DNA from: CAJQLB01 sp905479065
GTDB taxonomy: Bacteria; Bacteroidota; Bacteroidia; Flavobacteriales; Flavobacteriaceae
Reading direction: 5' to 3'
DNA: 64,000 nt
Assembly: GCA_943846735.1 (NCBI GenBank)
Contig: OX044364.1
Location: 2,170,001-2,234,000, forward strand
In this document: piece by piece, positions 18,384-27,733 of the stretch
Numbering within the stretch: the first letter of the stretch is position 1
Layout of the letters: each line of letters starts with the position of its first letter
Made by a program: the position numbers and the translations under genes
The notes under the pieces: generated by a model
Told to the model about the DNA's origin: nothing
Database searches by the model: none
The model's input: the letters and a program-made list of their open reading frames with translations, nothing else

Positions 18384-19075
18384 TCGTCGTAACTACAATA
18401 GCAGGGTTTTCTTCCAAAGGTATAGGTTACCGTTACTCCGGAAAATGTGTACCAATCATTATTATTCAAGTTTCCAAAACTGTAAGTTTCTTGTAGTGCT
18501 TTTGTATCGGGGACACTACCGTCAATTTCATCTGTAAATGTATAACGAACACCAATTTCAGCTCCAAACACAAAATGATTTGTTAGTTTGGCTTTGATAC
18601 CTAAAACCATTGGGATTCCATATGCCCAACTAGAGGTGTTTTCAAGTGTTGAAACTCCATCTTTAAAATAAAAATTATTATGATATGTCGTTGAAATACC
18701 TGTATACAAGTAAGGAGTTATGAGGTCTTCGTCAAGATGAAGATTAAAATCAAAAAAAGTAAATTCCATTCCTGCGGACACTTCAAGAATAGTAGATTCA
18801 AAACCATATCCACGTTCCTGTCGCCTTGGGTCATCAGAGTTAAGGTCATTTGCTGATAAATCTCCATATACCATCGAAATTCTCCAAGAATGTCTTGGAC
18901 TTCGATTCCATTTTACAAGACCTCCAATAGCTGCCTGATTTGGTTTCACATATGCTGTAGACCCGATATCACTGATGACATTTAAACCACCTGTTAACAC
19001 GCCAATCTCATAAATTTGAGCTTGATTATATTGAAAACAGTGTACACACATGATAATAACAATTACGGTCCTCAT
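18380..19075 (-). CDS. DUF6089 family outer membrane beta-barrel protein
   Basis: This 231-residue exported protein has a short signal peptide (VIIMCVHCFQYNQAQ), alternating-hydrophobicity strands, and the family-typical YEIGVLTGGLNVISDIG segment at the mature N-terminus. It ends TYTFGRKPCYCSYDE. DUF6089 proteins are predicted 8-10-stranded barrels that occur next to uppS and bamA in Flavobacteriia. The function is not known; linkage to outer-membrane biogenesis is inferred from context. Confidence 0.85.
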   Translation of the reverse strand: MRTVIVIIMCVHCFQYNQAQIYEIGVLTGGLNVISDIGSTAYVKPNQAAIGGLVKWNRSPRHSWRISMVYGDLSANDLNSDDPRRQERGYGFESTILEVSAGMEFTFFDFNLHLDEDLITPYLYTGISTTYHNNFYFKDGVSTLENTSSWAYGIPMVLGIKAKLTNHFVFGAEIGVRYTFTDEIDGSVPDTKALQETYSFGNLNNNDWYTFSGVTVTYTFGRKPCYCSYDE

Positions 19076-19172
19076 AGGATTTAAAAGTTCGCAAATATAC
19101 TAAATAAGATTAGCCTATTATAATTTGCAGATTAAGTATTAAAGATAAACCGAATTTTAGTGTTTTTATTGC

Positions 19173-20057
19173 CTAATTACGCTTGTCCTCTCCCCACAAC
19201 AATTTCTTTCTCAAAGTGTCAAGAAAACTTTCGTCTTTTGGCTCAATCATTTTTATTCTAAATGGGGCCTTACGAATTGTTATAGAAGTTGTGTTATCTA
19301 GTGTTGTAATTCTTGAGTCCAAGGATACTAAAAAGTTAGTTTCTCTACCACTTACTTTAAGTTTAATTTCTGTGTAGTCGGGAATAACCAAAGGTCTTGC
19401 ATTTAAATTATGAGGAGCAATTGGAGTAATAACAAAGTTACTTGCCTCTGGCATAATAACTGGTCCACCACAGCTTAAAGAATAGCCCGTTGATCCCGTA
19501 GGTGTTGCGACAATTAAACCATCAGCCCAATAGGACGTTAAATATTCTCCATCTAATTTGGTTTCAACCGTAATCATGGAAGTGGTGTTTTTGCGGCTTA
19601 CAGCAATCTCATTTAATGCAAAATTCATCGTTGTGAAGCTTTCGTTTCTGGGATTTGTTTCAATAACTAACAAACTTCTTTCAGAAATATGATAATTTTT
19701 ACTAATAATATCATCAATTGCGTTTTCAATTTTATGTTGTGGGATGGTGGCTAAAAAACCTAAACGCCCCGTATTTATACCTACGATTGGTATTTCTAAA
19801 TCATGAACGTATGTAATTGCTCGAAGCATTGTGCCGTCACCTCCTATAGAAATTAGTAAATCAAATGATGCATCTAAATTGTCAAAAGTTTTAAAATCAC
19901 CAGCTTTAAAATTAATTGATTTTTCATCATCGATATTTGTGAAAAAATTATTTTCAACATAGATATCAATAAATTTAGATTTTAAAATATCTAGTAAGGT
20001 CTGAATAGATGATTCTGAATTTTTATGATAAAATTGACCAAAAAGAGCAACTTTCAT
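19173..20057 (-). CDS. nadK: NAD kinase
   Basis: This 294-residue enzyme phosphorylates NAD to NADP in the cytosol. The ATP/NAD-binding GGDGTMLRA motif (within LLISIGGDGTML) and the second signature ATPTGSTGYSLSCGGP are intact. PIAPHNLNARPLVIPD is typical of bacterial NadK. The start codon lies 3 bases downstream of the stop of the CBS-domain gene, so the two are probably translationally coupled. Confidence 0.97.
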   Translation of the reverse strand: MKVALFGQFYHKNSESSIQTLLDILKSKFIDIYVENNFFTNIDDEKSINFKAGDFKTFDNLDASFDLLISIGGDGTMLRAITYVHDLEIPIVGINTGRLGFLATIPQHKIENAIDDIISKNYHISERSLLVIETNPRNESFTTMNFALNEIAVSRKNTTSMITVETKLDGEYLTSYWADGLIVATPTGSTGYSLSCGGPVIMPEASNFVITPIAPHNLNARPLVIPDYTEIKLKVSGRETNFLVSLDSRITTLDNTTSITIRKAPFRIKMIEPKDESFLDTLRKKLLWGEDKRN

Positions 20058-20060
20058 AGG

Positions 20061-20717
20061 CTAAGGATTTAAGTATTTGTTGAGATAGTCTGAGCGATCT
20101 TTCAAATTTTTTAAAAACTGATCGTCATCATGACCTGACACTATATTGTAACTGTAACGTCGGAAAGATTGAAGAATATCATTTAAGCCAACATAGCTAA
20201 CTTTAAGTGTTATTTGAACAACATCTTTTTCAACTTTAGAAATAAATGCACCGAGTAATTTTGCATTATTAGATTCTACTATTTGACAAATTTCACTAAA
20301 TGAATAATCATTGTAACCTTTTTCAATGACCAAAATTCCACCTGCATCTGATAGAAATGGTGTGTCGTTAAACAAGGAGATAATATCATTCAATTCATAA
20401 TAACCAACATAACTGTTGTTGTCATTTAAAATGGGCATGATATTAGAATCGTTTTTGGCAAACGCCTCAAGGACGTCAAGCCACAGTGTGTGTTCTCTAA
20501 CAAAAAAGCCCTCAAGGACAAACGTATAATCAGAGACTTTTTTACTTGAATCGAAGCAATGAGCATCATTTTCTGACATACATCCAATGTAGACACCATC
20601 ATTTTTTATTGGTATATGAGAATACGTGAGTTGATTAAATAATTGTTGTACATCATCAATAAGGTCTGAAGACTGAAGAGGCTTAATGTCATTTATAATG
20701 TACTCTCTTAATAGCAT
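20061..20717 (-). CDS. CBS domain-containing protein
   Basis: This 218-residue cytosolic protein has two CBS motifs in the first about 125 residues (LIDDVQQLFNQLTYSHIPIK and NDSNIMPILNDNNSYVGYYE). An ACT-like C-terminal half follows (VEKGYNDYSFSEICQIVESN). CBS pairs usually bind adenine nucleotides and act as energy sensors. The tight pairing with nadK suggests a role in nucleotide sensing, but this is inference. Confidence 0.85.
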   Translation of the reverse strand: MLLREYIINDIKPLQSSDLIDDVQQLFNQLTYSHIPIKNDGVYIGCMSENDAHCFDSSKKVSDYTFVLEGFFVREHTLWLDVLEAFAKNDSNIMPILNDNNSYVGYYELNDIISLFNDTPFLSDAGGILVIEKGYNDYSFSEICQIVESNNAKLLGAFISKVEKDVVQITLKVSYVGLNDILQSFRRYSYNIVSGHDDDQFLKNLKDRSDYLNKYLNP

Positions 20718-20781
20718 AATAAGGTATTTCTATCGAGTGCAAATTAATCAAAAAAACACATAATAAGCTCAACTTACTTCG

Positions 20782-20789
20782 TATTTTTG
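20782..20789 (+). promoter_or_regulatory. -7 box of the pdxJ promoter
   Basis: TATTTTTG matches TAnnTTTG and lies 20 bases before the pdxJ ATG at 20810. No clear -33 TTG is visible at the expected distance. Confidence 0.45.
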
Positions 20790-20809
20790 CATCTAAAAAA
20801 CTTGTTTTA

Positions 20810-21523
20810 ATGACAAAATTAAGTGTTAATATTAATAAAATTGCGACCCTGCGTAATTCAAGGGGAGGCGATGCGCCAAATGTTGTTCAATTTGCGAAAG
20901 ATGTTCAAGAATTTGGAGCTGATGGAATCACTATTCATCCGAGGCCTGACGAACGTCACATACGATATCAAGACGCCTATGACTTGAAGCCAAATGTTTG
21001 CACGGAATTTAATATTGAAGGGAATCCAATTCCAAAATTTGTGAATATGGTTTTAGACGTTAAACCAGCACAAGTAACTCTCGTTCCTGATGCCATTGAC
21101 GCTCTTACAAGCAGTGCAGGTTGGGATACCTTTGCTAATAAAAGTTTTTTGACAGAAATAATAGCAGAATTCAAAAGAAATAACATCAGAACTTCAATAT
21201 TTATTGATCCTGATTTAAAACAGATTGAGGGAGCAAAACAAACAGGGGCAGATCGCATTGAACTTTACACAGAAGCTTACGCTTCATCATTTTCTTTGAA
21301 TAAAGAAACAGCTATAGCTCCTTATGTCTCATGTGCTAATCTTGCCAATGAAATGCTTTTAGGAGTGAATGCAGGACATGATTTATCGCTAGATAATATA
21401 AAATTTTTTAAAGAACGTATTCCAAATTTACTTGAGGTTTCTATTGGTCATGCGCTCATCTCTGAAAGCCTTTATCTTGGAATTGAGAACGTGGTTCAAA
21501 TGTATCAATATCGCTTAAAATAA
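20810..21523 (+). CDS. pdxJ: Pyridoxine 5'-phosphate synthase
   Basis: This 237-residue TIM-barrel enzyme condenses 1-deoxy-xylulose 5-phosphate with 3-amino-2-oxopropyl phosphate, the last ring-forming step of DXP-dependent vitamin B6 synthesis. Family motifs are intact: VNINKIATLRNSRGG at the N-terminus, ITIHPRPDERHI, VTLVPD and the phosphate-binding end EVSIGHALISESL. It is followed after 1 base by an alpha/beta hydrolase gene. Confidence 0.97.
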   Translation: MTKLSVNINKIATLRNSRGGDAPNVVQFAKDVQEFGADGITIHPRPDERHIRYQDAYDLKPNVCTEFNIEGNPIPKFVNMVLDVKPAQVTLVPDAIDALTSSAGWDTFANKSFLTEIIAEFKRNNIRTSIFIDPDLKQIEGAKQTGADRIELYTEAYASSFSLNKETAIAPYVSCANLANEMLLGVNAGHDLSLDNIKFFKERIPNLLEVSIGHALISESLYLGIENVVQMYQYRLK

Positions 21524-21524
21524 C

Positions 21525-22289
21525 ATGTTATTACATTCAAAAATTATTGGTTCAGGACAGCCATTCATTATTCTTCACGGATTTTTAGGTATGAGTGATA
21601 ACTGGAACACCTTGGGGCGAAAATTTAGTGAACAACACTATGAAGTACACCTCATTGACCAACGGAATCACGGTAGAAGTTTTCACGACGAAGGCTTTAG
21701 TTATGATGTTTTAGTTGGAGATTTAAAATATTATTGTGAGTATTATCAACTTACAGAGGTTATTTTATTAGGTCATTCCATGGGAGGAAAAACAGCAATG
21801 TTATTTGCAACAACATATGATTATTTTGTTCAAAAGTTAATTGTTGTTGATATTGCACCACGTTTTTATCCCATTCATCACGAAGCCATATTGAAAGGTT
21901 TATCGCTTCTTAATTTCGGAAATATTGCTTCAAGAAAAGAAGCTGATGAACAATTAAAGGCACACGTTTTTGATGTTGGAACACGTCTGTTTTTATTAAA
22001 AAATTTATATTGGTCTGAAAAAGGAACATTAGGATTACGAATTAATTTGGAGGTTTTAGCTAAAAATGTTCATGAGGTTGGTGAGCCGCTTCCGTCATCT
22101 AATAATTTTACTGGGGAGACACTATTTTTAAAAGGAGATGCATCAGAATATATCTCTATTGATGATGAGTCTACTATTAAACATCATTTCCCAAACTCAC
22201 AAATAAAAATTATTCATAATGCAGGGCATTGGTTACATGCAGAAAATCCTGTAGACTTTTATAATAGCGTGATTGATTTTACAAACTAA
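21525..22289 (+). CDS. Alpha/beta fold hydrolase (YbfF-like esterase)
   Basis: This 254-residue hydrolase has an oxyanion motif (ILHGFLGMSDNW), a nucleophile elbow GHSMGG with the catalytic Ser near residue 84, and a C-terminal catalytic His in NAGHWLHAENP. The N-terminal pattern and length match the YbfF type of esterases. The substrate is unknown. It starts 1 base after the pdxJ stop, so it is co-expressed with pdxJ; no direct link to B6 metabolism is visible. Confidence 0.88.
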   Translation: MLLHSKIIGSGQPFIILHGFLGMSDNWNTLGRKFSEQHYEVHLIDQRNHGRSFHDEGFSYDVLVGDLKYYCEYYQLTEVILLGHSMGGKTAMLFATTYDYFVQKLIVVDIAPRFYPIHHEAILKGLSLLNFGNIASRKEADEQLKAHVFDVGTRLFLLKNLYWSEKGTLGLRINLEVLAKNVHEVGEPLPSSNNFTGETLFLKGDASEYISIDDESTIKHHFPNSQIKIIHNAGHWLHAENPVDFYNSVIDFTN

Positions 22290-22321
22290 AATTACACTGA
22301 GAATATTCAAAATATTAAAAC

Positions 22322-22352
22322 TTTGTTCAGTGTCAAAAATATTGTATTTTTG
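22322..22352 (+). promoter_or_regulatory. Promoter of tig (TTTG-N19-TATTTTTG)
   Basis: A -33 TTTG at 22322-22325 and a -7 TATTTTTG at 22345-22352 are separated by 19 bases, as in the Bacteroidota sigma-A consensus. The ATG of tig follows at 22376. Confidence 0.7.
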
Positions 22353-22375
22353 CGCCCAATTTTTATCATAACACA

Positions 22376-23701
22376 ATGAACATTACCAGAGAAAACATTG
22401 ACACCCTTAATGCTGTAATTAAATTAGATATTTCCAAAGAAGATTACGGAGATAAGGTTGAAAAAATTTTAACGGATTATCGTAAAACAGCAAATATTCC
22501 AGGCTTTAGGAAAGGTCATGTACCTATGGGAATGGTTAAAAAGCAGTATGGAAAAGCGGTATTAATTGATGAAGTTAACAAACTTATTCAAGATGCTCTA
22601 AGTAAGTATTTGGTTGAAGAGAAATTAGATGTTTTAGGCAATCCTTTACCAAAAGCACAGGATGATTTAGATTGGAATTCAGATAGTTTTTCCTTTGAAT
22701 TTGAATTGGGTCTTGCGCCTAATTTTGACGTTAAATTGACATCTAAAAAGCCGTTAAAGCATTATAAAATCATTGCAGACAAGAAAATGATAGATGATCA
22801 AGTAAAGCATTTGCAAAAGCAGTACGGTAAAATTATCGCAAAGCAAGAGGTTTCACAAGATGATGAAATAACAGGTGTATTCAAGAACGAAGAACATGAC
22901 ATAGAGAATTCAACAACCATAACGTTAGATAAAATCAAAGGTAAAGCAAACGCAAAAAAGTTTATAGGAGCAAAAGTTGGCGATGTAATAACTTTGAAAA
23001 CAAAAGGACTGTTTAATGAGGATCAAGATGTCATCAATATGTTGAAAGTCTCAGACGATGCTGCCAAAGGCTTAAACGTAGAAGTGACATTTACCGTTAG
23101 TGAAGTCAATGCAAGAGAACTTGCAGACTTAGATCAGGATCTTTTTGATAAATTATTTGGAAAGGATAATGTCAAATCAGCAACAGAGTTAAGGGAGAAA
23201 ATAAAAGAAGATGCAGAAAAACAGTTTGTGCAACAATCAGATCAAAAATTATTGAATGATGTTACAGAGTTTTTAGTTGAAAATACCAAGTTTGATTTAC
23301 CATCCAACTTTTTACAGAAATGGATACAAACAGCAGGCGATGAGGAATTAGATGAAAATCAAGCAAAAGAAGAATACGAGAAATCTGAAAAAAGTATGCG
23401 ATACCAGCTCATTGAAGGAAAGTTAGTGACGGAGAATAATCTTCAAGTTAATTTTGATGAGTTAAAAGAGTTTTCTAAAAAGATGATTATTGGTCAAATG
23501 GCACAATTTGGTCAGATGAATCCCTCTGATAAAGAATTAGATGATATTGCTGCCCGAGTTTTATCAAATAAGGAGGAGGTTAAGCGTCTATCAGAGCAGC
23601 TAACAAGCCAAAAACTATTAACCTTTTATAAGGAAAAAGCTAATCTTAAAATCAAAGAATTACCGTATGATAAATTCGTAAAAGAAGTTTACGGTTCTTA
23701 G
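22376..23701 (+). CDS. tig: Trigger factor
   Basis: This 441-residue ribosome-associated chaperone has the ribosome-binding signature GFRKGHVPMGMVKKQYG at about residues 43-59. The middle part corresponds to the peptidyl-prolyl isomerase domain but is diverged, as usual in Bacteroidota. The C-terminal arm is long and charged. It has its own recognisable promoter and terminator and precedes clpP-clpX, the common bacterial order. Confidence 0.95.
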   Translation: MNITRENIDTLNAVIKLDISKEDYGDKVEKILTDYRKTANIPGFRKGHVPMGMVKKQYGKAVLIDEVNKLIQDALSKYLVEEKLDVLGNPLPKAQDDLDWNSDSFSFEFELGLAPNFDVKLTSKKPLKHYKIIADKKMIDDQVKHLQKQYGKIIAKQEVSQDDEITGVFKNEEHDIENSTTITLDKIKGKANAKKFIGAKVGDVITLKTKGLFNEDQDVINMLKVSDDAAKGLNVEVTFTVSEVNARELADLDQDLFDKLFGKDNVKSATELREKIKEDAEKQFVQQSDQKLLNDVTEFLVENTKFDLPSNFLQKWIQTAGDEELDENQAKEEYEKSEKSMRYQLIEGKLVTENNLQVNFDELKEFSKKMIIGQMAQFGQMNPSDKELDDIAARVLSNKEEVKRLSEQLTSQKLLTFYKEKANLKIKELPYDKFVKEVYGS

Positions 23702-23719
23702 TTTAAAAAATCACTATAT

Positions 23720-23756
23720 TTAGGCGTTGAATTTGAAAAAATCAGCGCCTTTTTTA
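23720..23756 (+). terminator. Rho-independent terminator of tig
   Basis: A stem of AGGCGTTGA (23722-23730) with TCAGCGCCT (23742-23750) is followed by a run of T. It lies about 20 bases after the tig stop. Confidence 0.75.
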
Positions 23757-23781
23757 TTTAAATATTACTTAAAAAAATAAC

Positions 23782-24456
23782 ATGGATTACGGAAAAGAAT
23801 TTGAAAAGTTTGCAATAAAAGATCAAGGGATAAGTAGTACCTATTACAATAAAATTATTAGTAGCATGTATCCCGTTGGATTAACGCCAAACATTATTGA
23901 AGAACGTCAAATGAACATTGCAATTTTTGATGTGTTCTCTAGATTGATGATGGATAGGATTATTTTTATGGGGACAGGAATTAATGATCAGGTAGCAAAT
24001 ATTATTCAAGCACAATTATTGTTTTTAGAAAGCACCGATTCATCAAAAGATATTCAAATTTATATTAATTCTCCTGGTGGAAGTGTGTATGCTGGCCTAG
24101 GGATTTATGACACGATGCAGCTTATAAAGCCAGATGTTGCTACTATTTGTACAGGGATGGCTGCCTCGATGGGAGCTGTATTATTGTGCGCTGGTGAAAA
24201 AGGAAAACGAAGTGGTTTAACACATTCTCGTGTCATGATTCATCAACCATTAGGAGGAGCTCAAGGGCAGGCCAGTGATATTGAAATTACAGCAAGAGAA
24301 ATACTCATTTTAAAAGAAGAACTTTATAAAATTATCAGTAAGCATTCGGGACAAGATTATGATAAGGTGTATGCAGATAGTGATCGAGACTATTGGATGA
24401 AATCGGATAAAGCACTTGAATACGGAATGATTGACGAAATTTTATCTCGTAATTAA
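23782..24456 (+). CDS. clpP: ATP-dependent Clp protease proteolytic subunit
   Basis: This 224-residue serine protease forms the 14-mer degradation chamber used with ClpX. The catalytic triad is visible: Ser129 in GMAASMGA, His154 in VMIHQPLGG, and an Asp near residue 203 in the region DRDYWMKSDKALEYGMID. The long N-terminal stretch (about 40 residues) is typical of Bacteroidota ClpP. clpX follows 9 bases downstream, forming an operon. Confidence 0.97.
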   Translation: MDYGKEFEKFAIKDQGISSTYYNKIISSMYPVGLTPNIIEERQMNIAIFDVFSRLMMDRIIFMGTGINDQVANIIQAQLLFLESTDSSKDIQIYINSPGGSVYAGLGIYDTMQLIKPDVATICTGMAASMGAVLLCAGEKGKRSGLTHSRVMIHQPLGGAQGQASDIEITAREILILKEELYKIISKHSGQDYDKVYADSDRDYWMKSDKALEYGMIDEILSRN

Positions 24457-24465
24457 TAAAGTAGT

Positions 24466-25701
24466 ATGGCTAAAGAAGAATTAGAATGTTCATTTTGTGG
24501 CAGGAAAAAGCCTGAAACAAATTTATTAATCGCTGGCTTAGATGCTCATATTTGTGATCGTTGCATTGAGCAAGCACACGGAATTGTCTTAGAAGAATCA
24601 AAACAATCAGATAATGTAAGTGATCTTTCTTCTGAATTAATGCTCAAAAAACCAATTCAGATTAAAAGTTTTTTAGATCAATACATCATTGGTCAAGATC
24701 ATACAAAACGTGTGATGTCTGTAGCTGTTTACAATCACTATAAACGTCTTTTACAATCACCTACAGAAGACGGTATTGAAATTCAGAAAAGTAATATCAT
24801 TATGGTAGGGCAAACGGGTACAGGTAAAACATTAATGGCGAAGACAATTGCTAGGATGTTAAATGTTCCTTTGGCAATCGTTGACGCCACTGTGTTAACA
24901 GAAGCGGGCTATGTAGGAGAGGATGTTGAAAGTATTTTAACACGTTTATTACAAGCAGCTGATTATAATTTAGAAAAAGCAGAGAGAGGAATTGTTTTTA
25001 TTGATGAAATAGATAAAATTGCACGAAAAAGTGATAACCCATCGATAACAAGGGATGTTTCTGGTGAAGGCGTGCAGCAAGCATTACTTAAATTGCTAGA
25101 GGGAACCACTGTTAATGTACCTCCAAAGGGAGGAAGAAAACATCCTGATCAGAAATTTACGGTTGTCAATACAGAAAATATTCTATTTATTGCGGGTGGT
25201 GCGTTTGATGGTGTTGAACGGTTTATTTCAAAGCGACTAAATATGTCTGCCATCGGATATAAGGCGGCGCACGATGATGATATTATAGATGCTGAAAATA
25301 TGTTGCAGTATATTACGCCTAAAGATTTAAAAGATTTTGGGTTGATTCCAGAAATAATTGGGAGACTTCCTGTGTTGACCCATATGAATCCGCTAGACGC
25401 AACAACTTTAAGGGCGATCTTAACAGAGCCTAAAAATGCCATAATAAAGCAATATGTGAAGTTGTTTTCAATGGATGATATTGAGCTGACAATTACAGAT
25501 GGGGCATTAGACTTTATTGTTACTAAAGCCGTTGAGTATAAACTAGGGGCTCGAGGATTACGCTCATTGTGTGAAGAGATTTTAACGGATGCCATGTTTA
25601 ATTTACCGAGTTCTGAAGAGAAAAAGCTGAACGTTACTAAGTCTTATGCTGAAGATAAATTAACCAGAACTAAACTTAAAAAACTAAAGGCAGTTTCATA
25701 A
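24466..25701 (+). CDS. clpX: ATP-dependent Clp protease ATP-binding subunit ClpX
   Basis: This 411-residue AAA+ unfoldase delivers substrates to ClpP. It has an N-terminal C4 zinc-binding domain (C8, C11, C30, C33), a Walker A GQTGTGKT, a Walker B IVFIDEIDKIA and the GARGLRSLCE sensor-2 region. The length is normal and nothing is missing. A strong terminator follows the gene. Confidence 0.98.
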   Translation: MAKEELECSFCGRKKPETNLLIAGLDAHICDRCIEQAHGIVLEESKQSDNVSDLSSELMLKKPIQIKSFLDQYIIGQDHTKRVMSVAVYNHYKRLLQSPTEDGIEIQKSNIIMVGQTGTGKTLMAKTIARMLNVPLAIVDATVLTEAGYVGEDVESILTRLLQAADYNLEKAERGIVFIDEIDKIARKSDNPSITRDVSGEGVQQALLKLLEGTTVNVPPKGGRKHPDQKFTVVNTENILFIAGGAFDGVERFISKRLNMSAIGYKAAHDDDIIDAENMLQYITPKDLKDFGLIPEIIGRLPVLTHMNPLDATTLRAILTEPKNAIIKQYVKLFSMDDIELTITDGALDFIVTKAVEYKLGARGLRSLCEEILTDAMFNLPSSEEKKLNVTKSYAEDKLTRTKLKKLKAVS

Positions 25702-25722
25702 GTTCAAGTTCGTGAAAAATAC

Positions 25723-25754
25723 AAAAACCACTCTTATTTAAAGAGTGGTTTTTT
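25723..25754 (+). terminator. Rho-independent terminator of clpPX
   Basis: Perfect arms AAAAACCACTCTT (25723-25735) and AAGAGTGGTTTTT (25741-25753) enclose a 5-base loop and are followed by further T. It lies 21 bases after the clpX stop. Confidence 0.9.
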
Positions 25755-26168
25755 ATTGGATTAATCGTAATATTTGCTGAGTTGTCTGTAAGTGTTTTTC
25801 GTGTTCTTAGTAAAAGTCAGCATTAAAATATTGATTGACATTATTATTAGATGAAACCAAAATTTAATTCGTTAAAGTTTAAAACTGTTCAATTTTCCTC
25901 GTTAAAAGACACACGAATATTAAATTGTTGACCTTAAATAAAGGTTGTTTATAAATTTAGACATCACTTTTTCTTCATGTTGTGTAATTAGATGCGACTA
26001 ATAAAGCCATTGTAATTGGCAGTATTAGTAATTTCCTTATTATTTGACTGTAAATCAGTATGATGATTTCTAAACTTAAACAGTTACAAGTAATTCTACA
26101 GCGGGTTTAGGAGTAATATATAACTATCGGTTAATGAAAGAAAATGTCCAAATAGGATTTAAACGTTA
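25755..26168. other. Intergenic region without an intact gene
   Basis: About 410 AT-rich bases separate the clpX terminator from the GH3 gene. No open frame of convincing coding character is present. The only gene-like signal is a short plus-strand tail at 26080-26172, listed separately. The region looks like the remains of a decayed gene. Confidence 0.6.
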
Positions 26169-26172
26169 TTAA
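26080..26172 (+). pseudogene. Possible 3' remnant of an outer membrane beta-barrel gene
   Basis: The plus-strand frame reads TSNSTAGLGVIYNYRL followed by a segment ending IGFKRY and a stop. That is the amphipathic strand-turn-strand pattern typical of the last strands of an outer-membrane protein. The frame is closed by stops upstream and no start is available. It overlaps the last codons of the convergent GH3 gene. A chance reading frame cannot be excluded. Confidence 0.25.
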
Positions 26173-27689
26173 AGTGATTTATTTAATGTCTTTAATTCCT
26201 CCATGTAATCTCTAGTGTTAGATAATCGTGGTACTTTATGTTGTCCTCCTAATTTGTTGTTTTGCTTTAACCAATCATAAAATAGTTGAGGGCGAGCAAT
26301 ATTAATTGTCGGTTTGTTTAAGGTCAAGTTGTTGTAGCGTTTCGCTTCATAATCAGAGTTTAAAGATTTTAATGCATTGTCAAATAACTCATTAAAATAA
26401 TGAATATCTTCAGGAGGTGTTTTAAACTCAATTAACCATTCGTGAGCCCCTTTTTCTTTGCCTTTCATGAAAATTGGAGCTGCTGTATATTCAACAATTT
26501 CCGCCTTTGTTTTTCGACATACTTTCTTCAATGCATCCTCAGCATTTTCAATGATAAGCTCTTCTCCAAATACATTAATATGATGCTTTGTTCTGCCAGA
26601 AACTTTAATTCTATAGGGATTTAGTGATGTAAATCTCACGGTATCTCCAATTTTATAACGCCATAAACCTGCATTCGTAGTAATTAAAACCGCGTAGTTC
26701 GTTTTTAATTTAACTTCTGCCAATGGAATTACTTTTGGGTTTACGGATCCATAAGTACTCATATCAATAAATTCATAAAAAATGCCATAATCTAGCATTA
26801 ATAATAATTCACTAGAGTGATTTCTATCTTGTATTGCAAAAAATCCCTCTGATGCATTGTATATTTCGTAGTACTTAAAGTTTTTGCCGGGTAAGATGTT
26901 TTTGTATTGATCAACGTATGGCAAGAAACTCACTCCCCCGTGAAAGTAGACTTCTAAATTGGGCCATACATCCAATAAAGATATTTGTTTGGTGGTTTCT
27001 AACACCGTGTTCAATAGAACTAACATCCATGACGGAACACCAGCCAAACTGGTAACGTTCTCATTTACAGTTTCATCAACAATCGCTTGCATCTTATACT
27101 CCCAGTCACTCATGAGAGAGACTTTATTGCTTGGAGTGCTACTGTATTCTGCCCAAAAAGGCATGTTGTCAATAAGTATTGCAGATAAATCTCCAAAGAC
27201 CGTCCCTTTTTCTTTATAAAGTTCTTTACTACCTCCCAGTCTTAAGTTTTTTCCTGTAAATAATTGAGAGTTTGGATTGTTGTTCAAATACATACAAAGT
27301 AAGTCTTTACTTGCGGCGTAGTGACAGTTTTCTAAAGATTCTTGACTTACGGGAATAAATTTACTCTTAGCACTCGTTGTGCCACTTGATTTAGCAAACC
27401 ATTTAATTGGAGTTGGCCAAAATATATTATGTTCTCCAGCTCTTGATTTTTCAATTAAAGATTGGTAATCTTCATAACAAGAAATGGGTGTGCGCTCTAT
27501 GAATGTTTGATAATTATTGATTGATGCAAAATCGTACTTTTTTCCTATTTGTGTGTCTTTTGCTTGATCTAGGAGATGAAAAAGTAATTCATTTTGAACT
27601 TCATGAGGGTATTTTAAAAATAATTCAATTTGATGAAATCGCTTTTTTAAAAACCAGGAAGCAAGTGAATTTACTAATGGGATTGGCAT
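26169..27689 (-). CDS. GH3 auxin-responsive promoter family protein (acyl-adenylating enzyme)
   Basis: This 506-residue protein belongs to the GH3 branch of the ANL (acyl/aryl-CoA synthetase) superfamily. The ATP/AMP-binding motifs are recognisable: KSSGTTSAKSKFIPVS, a YNASEGFFAIQD core, and a hinge region near LWRYKIGDTVRF. Plant GH3 enzymes join amino acids to jasmonate or auxin. The bacterial homologues are common in Bacteroidota, but their substrates are not known. The gene is divergent from the DUF2797 gene. Confidence 0.9.
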   Translation of the reverse strand: MPIPLVNSLASWFLKKRFHQIELFLKYPHEVQNELLFHLLDQAKDTQIGKKYDFASINNYQTFIERTPISCYEDYQSLIEKSRAGEHNIFWPTPIKWFAKSSGTTSAKSKFIPVSQESLENCHYAASKDLLCMYLNNNPNSQLFTGKNLRLGGSKELYKEKGTVFGDLSAILIDNMPFWAEYSSTPSNKVSLMSDWEYKMQAIVDETVNENVTSLAGVPSWMLVLLNTVLETTKQISLLDVWPNLEVYFHGGVSFLPYVDQYKNILPGKNFKYYEIYNASEGFFAIQDRNHSSELLLMLDYGIFYEFIDMSTYGSVNPKVIPLAEVKLKTNYAVLITTNAGLWRYKIGDTVRFTSLNPYRIKVSGRTKHHINVFGEELIIENAEDALKKVCRKTKAEIVEYTAAPIFMKGKEKGAHEWLIEFKTPPEDIHYFNELFDNALKSLNSDYEAKRYNNLTLNKPTINIARPQLFYDWLKQNNKLGGQHKVPRLSNTRDYMEELKTLNKSL

Positions 27690-27733
27690 ATATTGGCTAT
27701 CTTTACAAGAACTAAAATAAGCAAAATCTTTTT

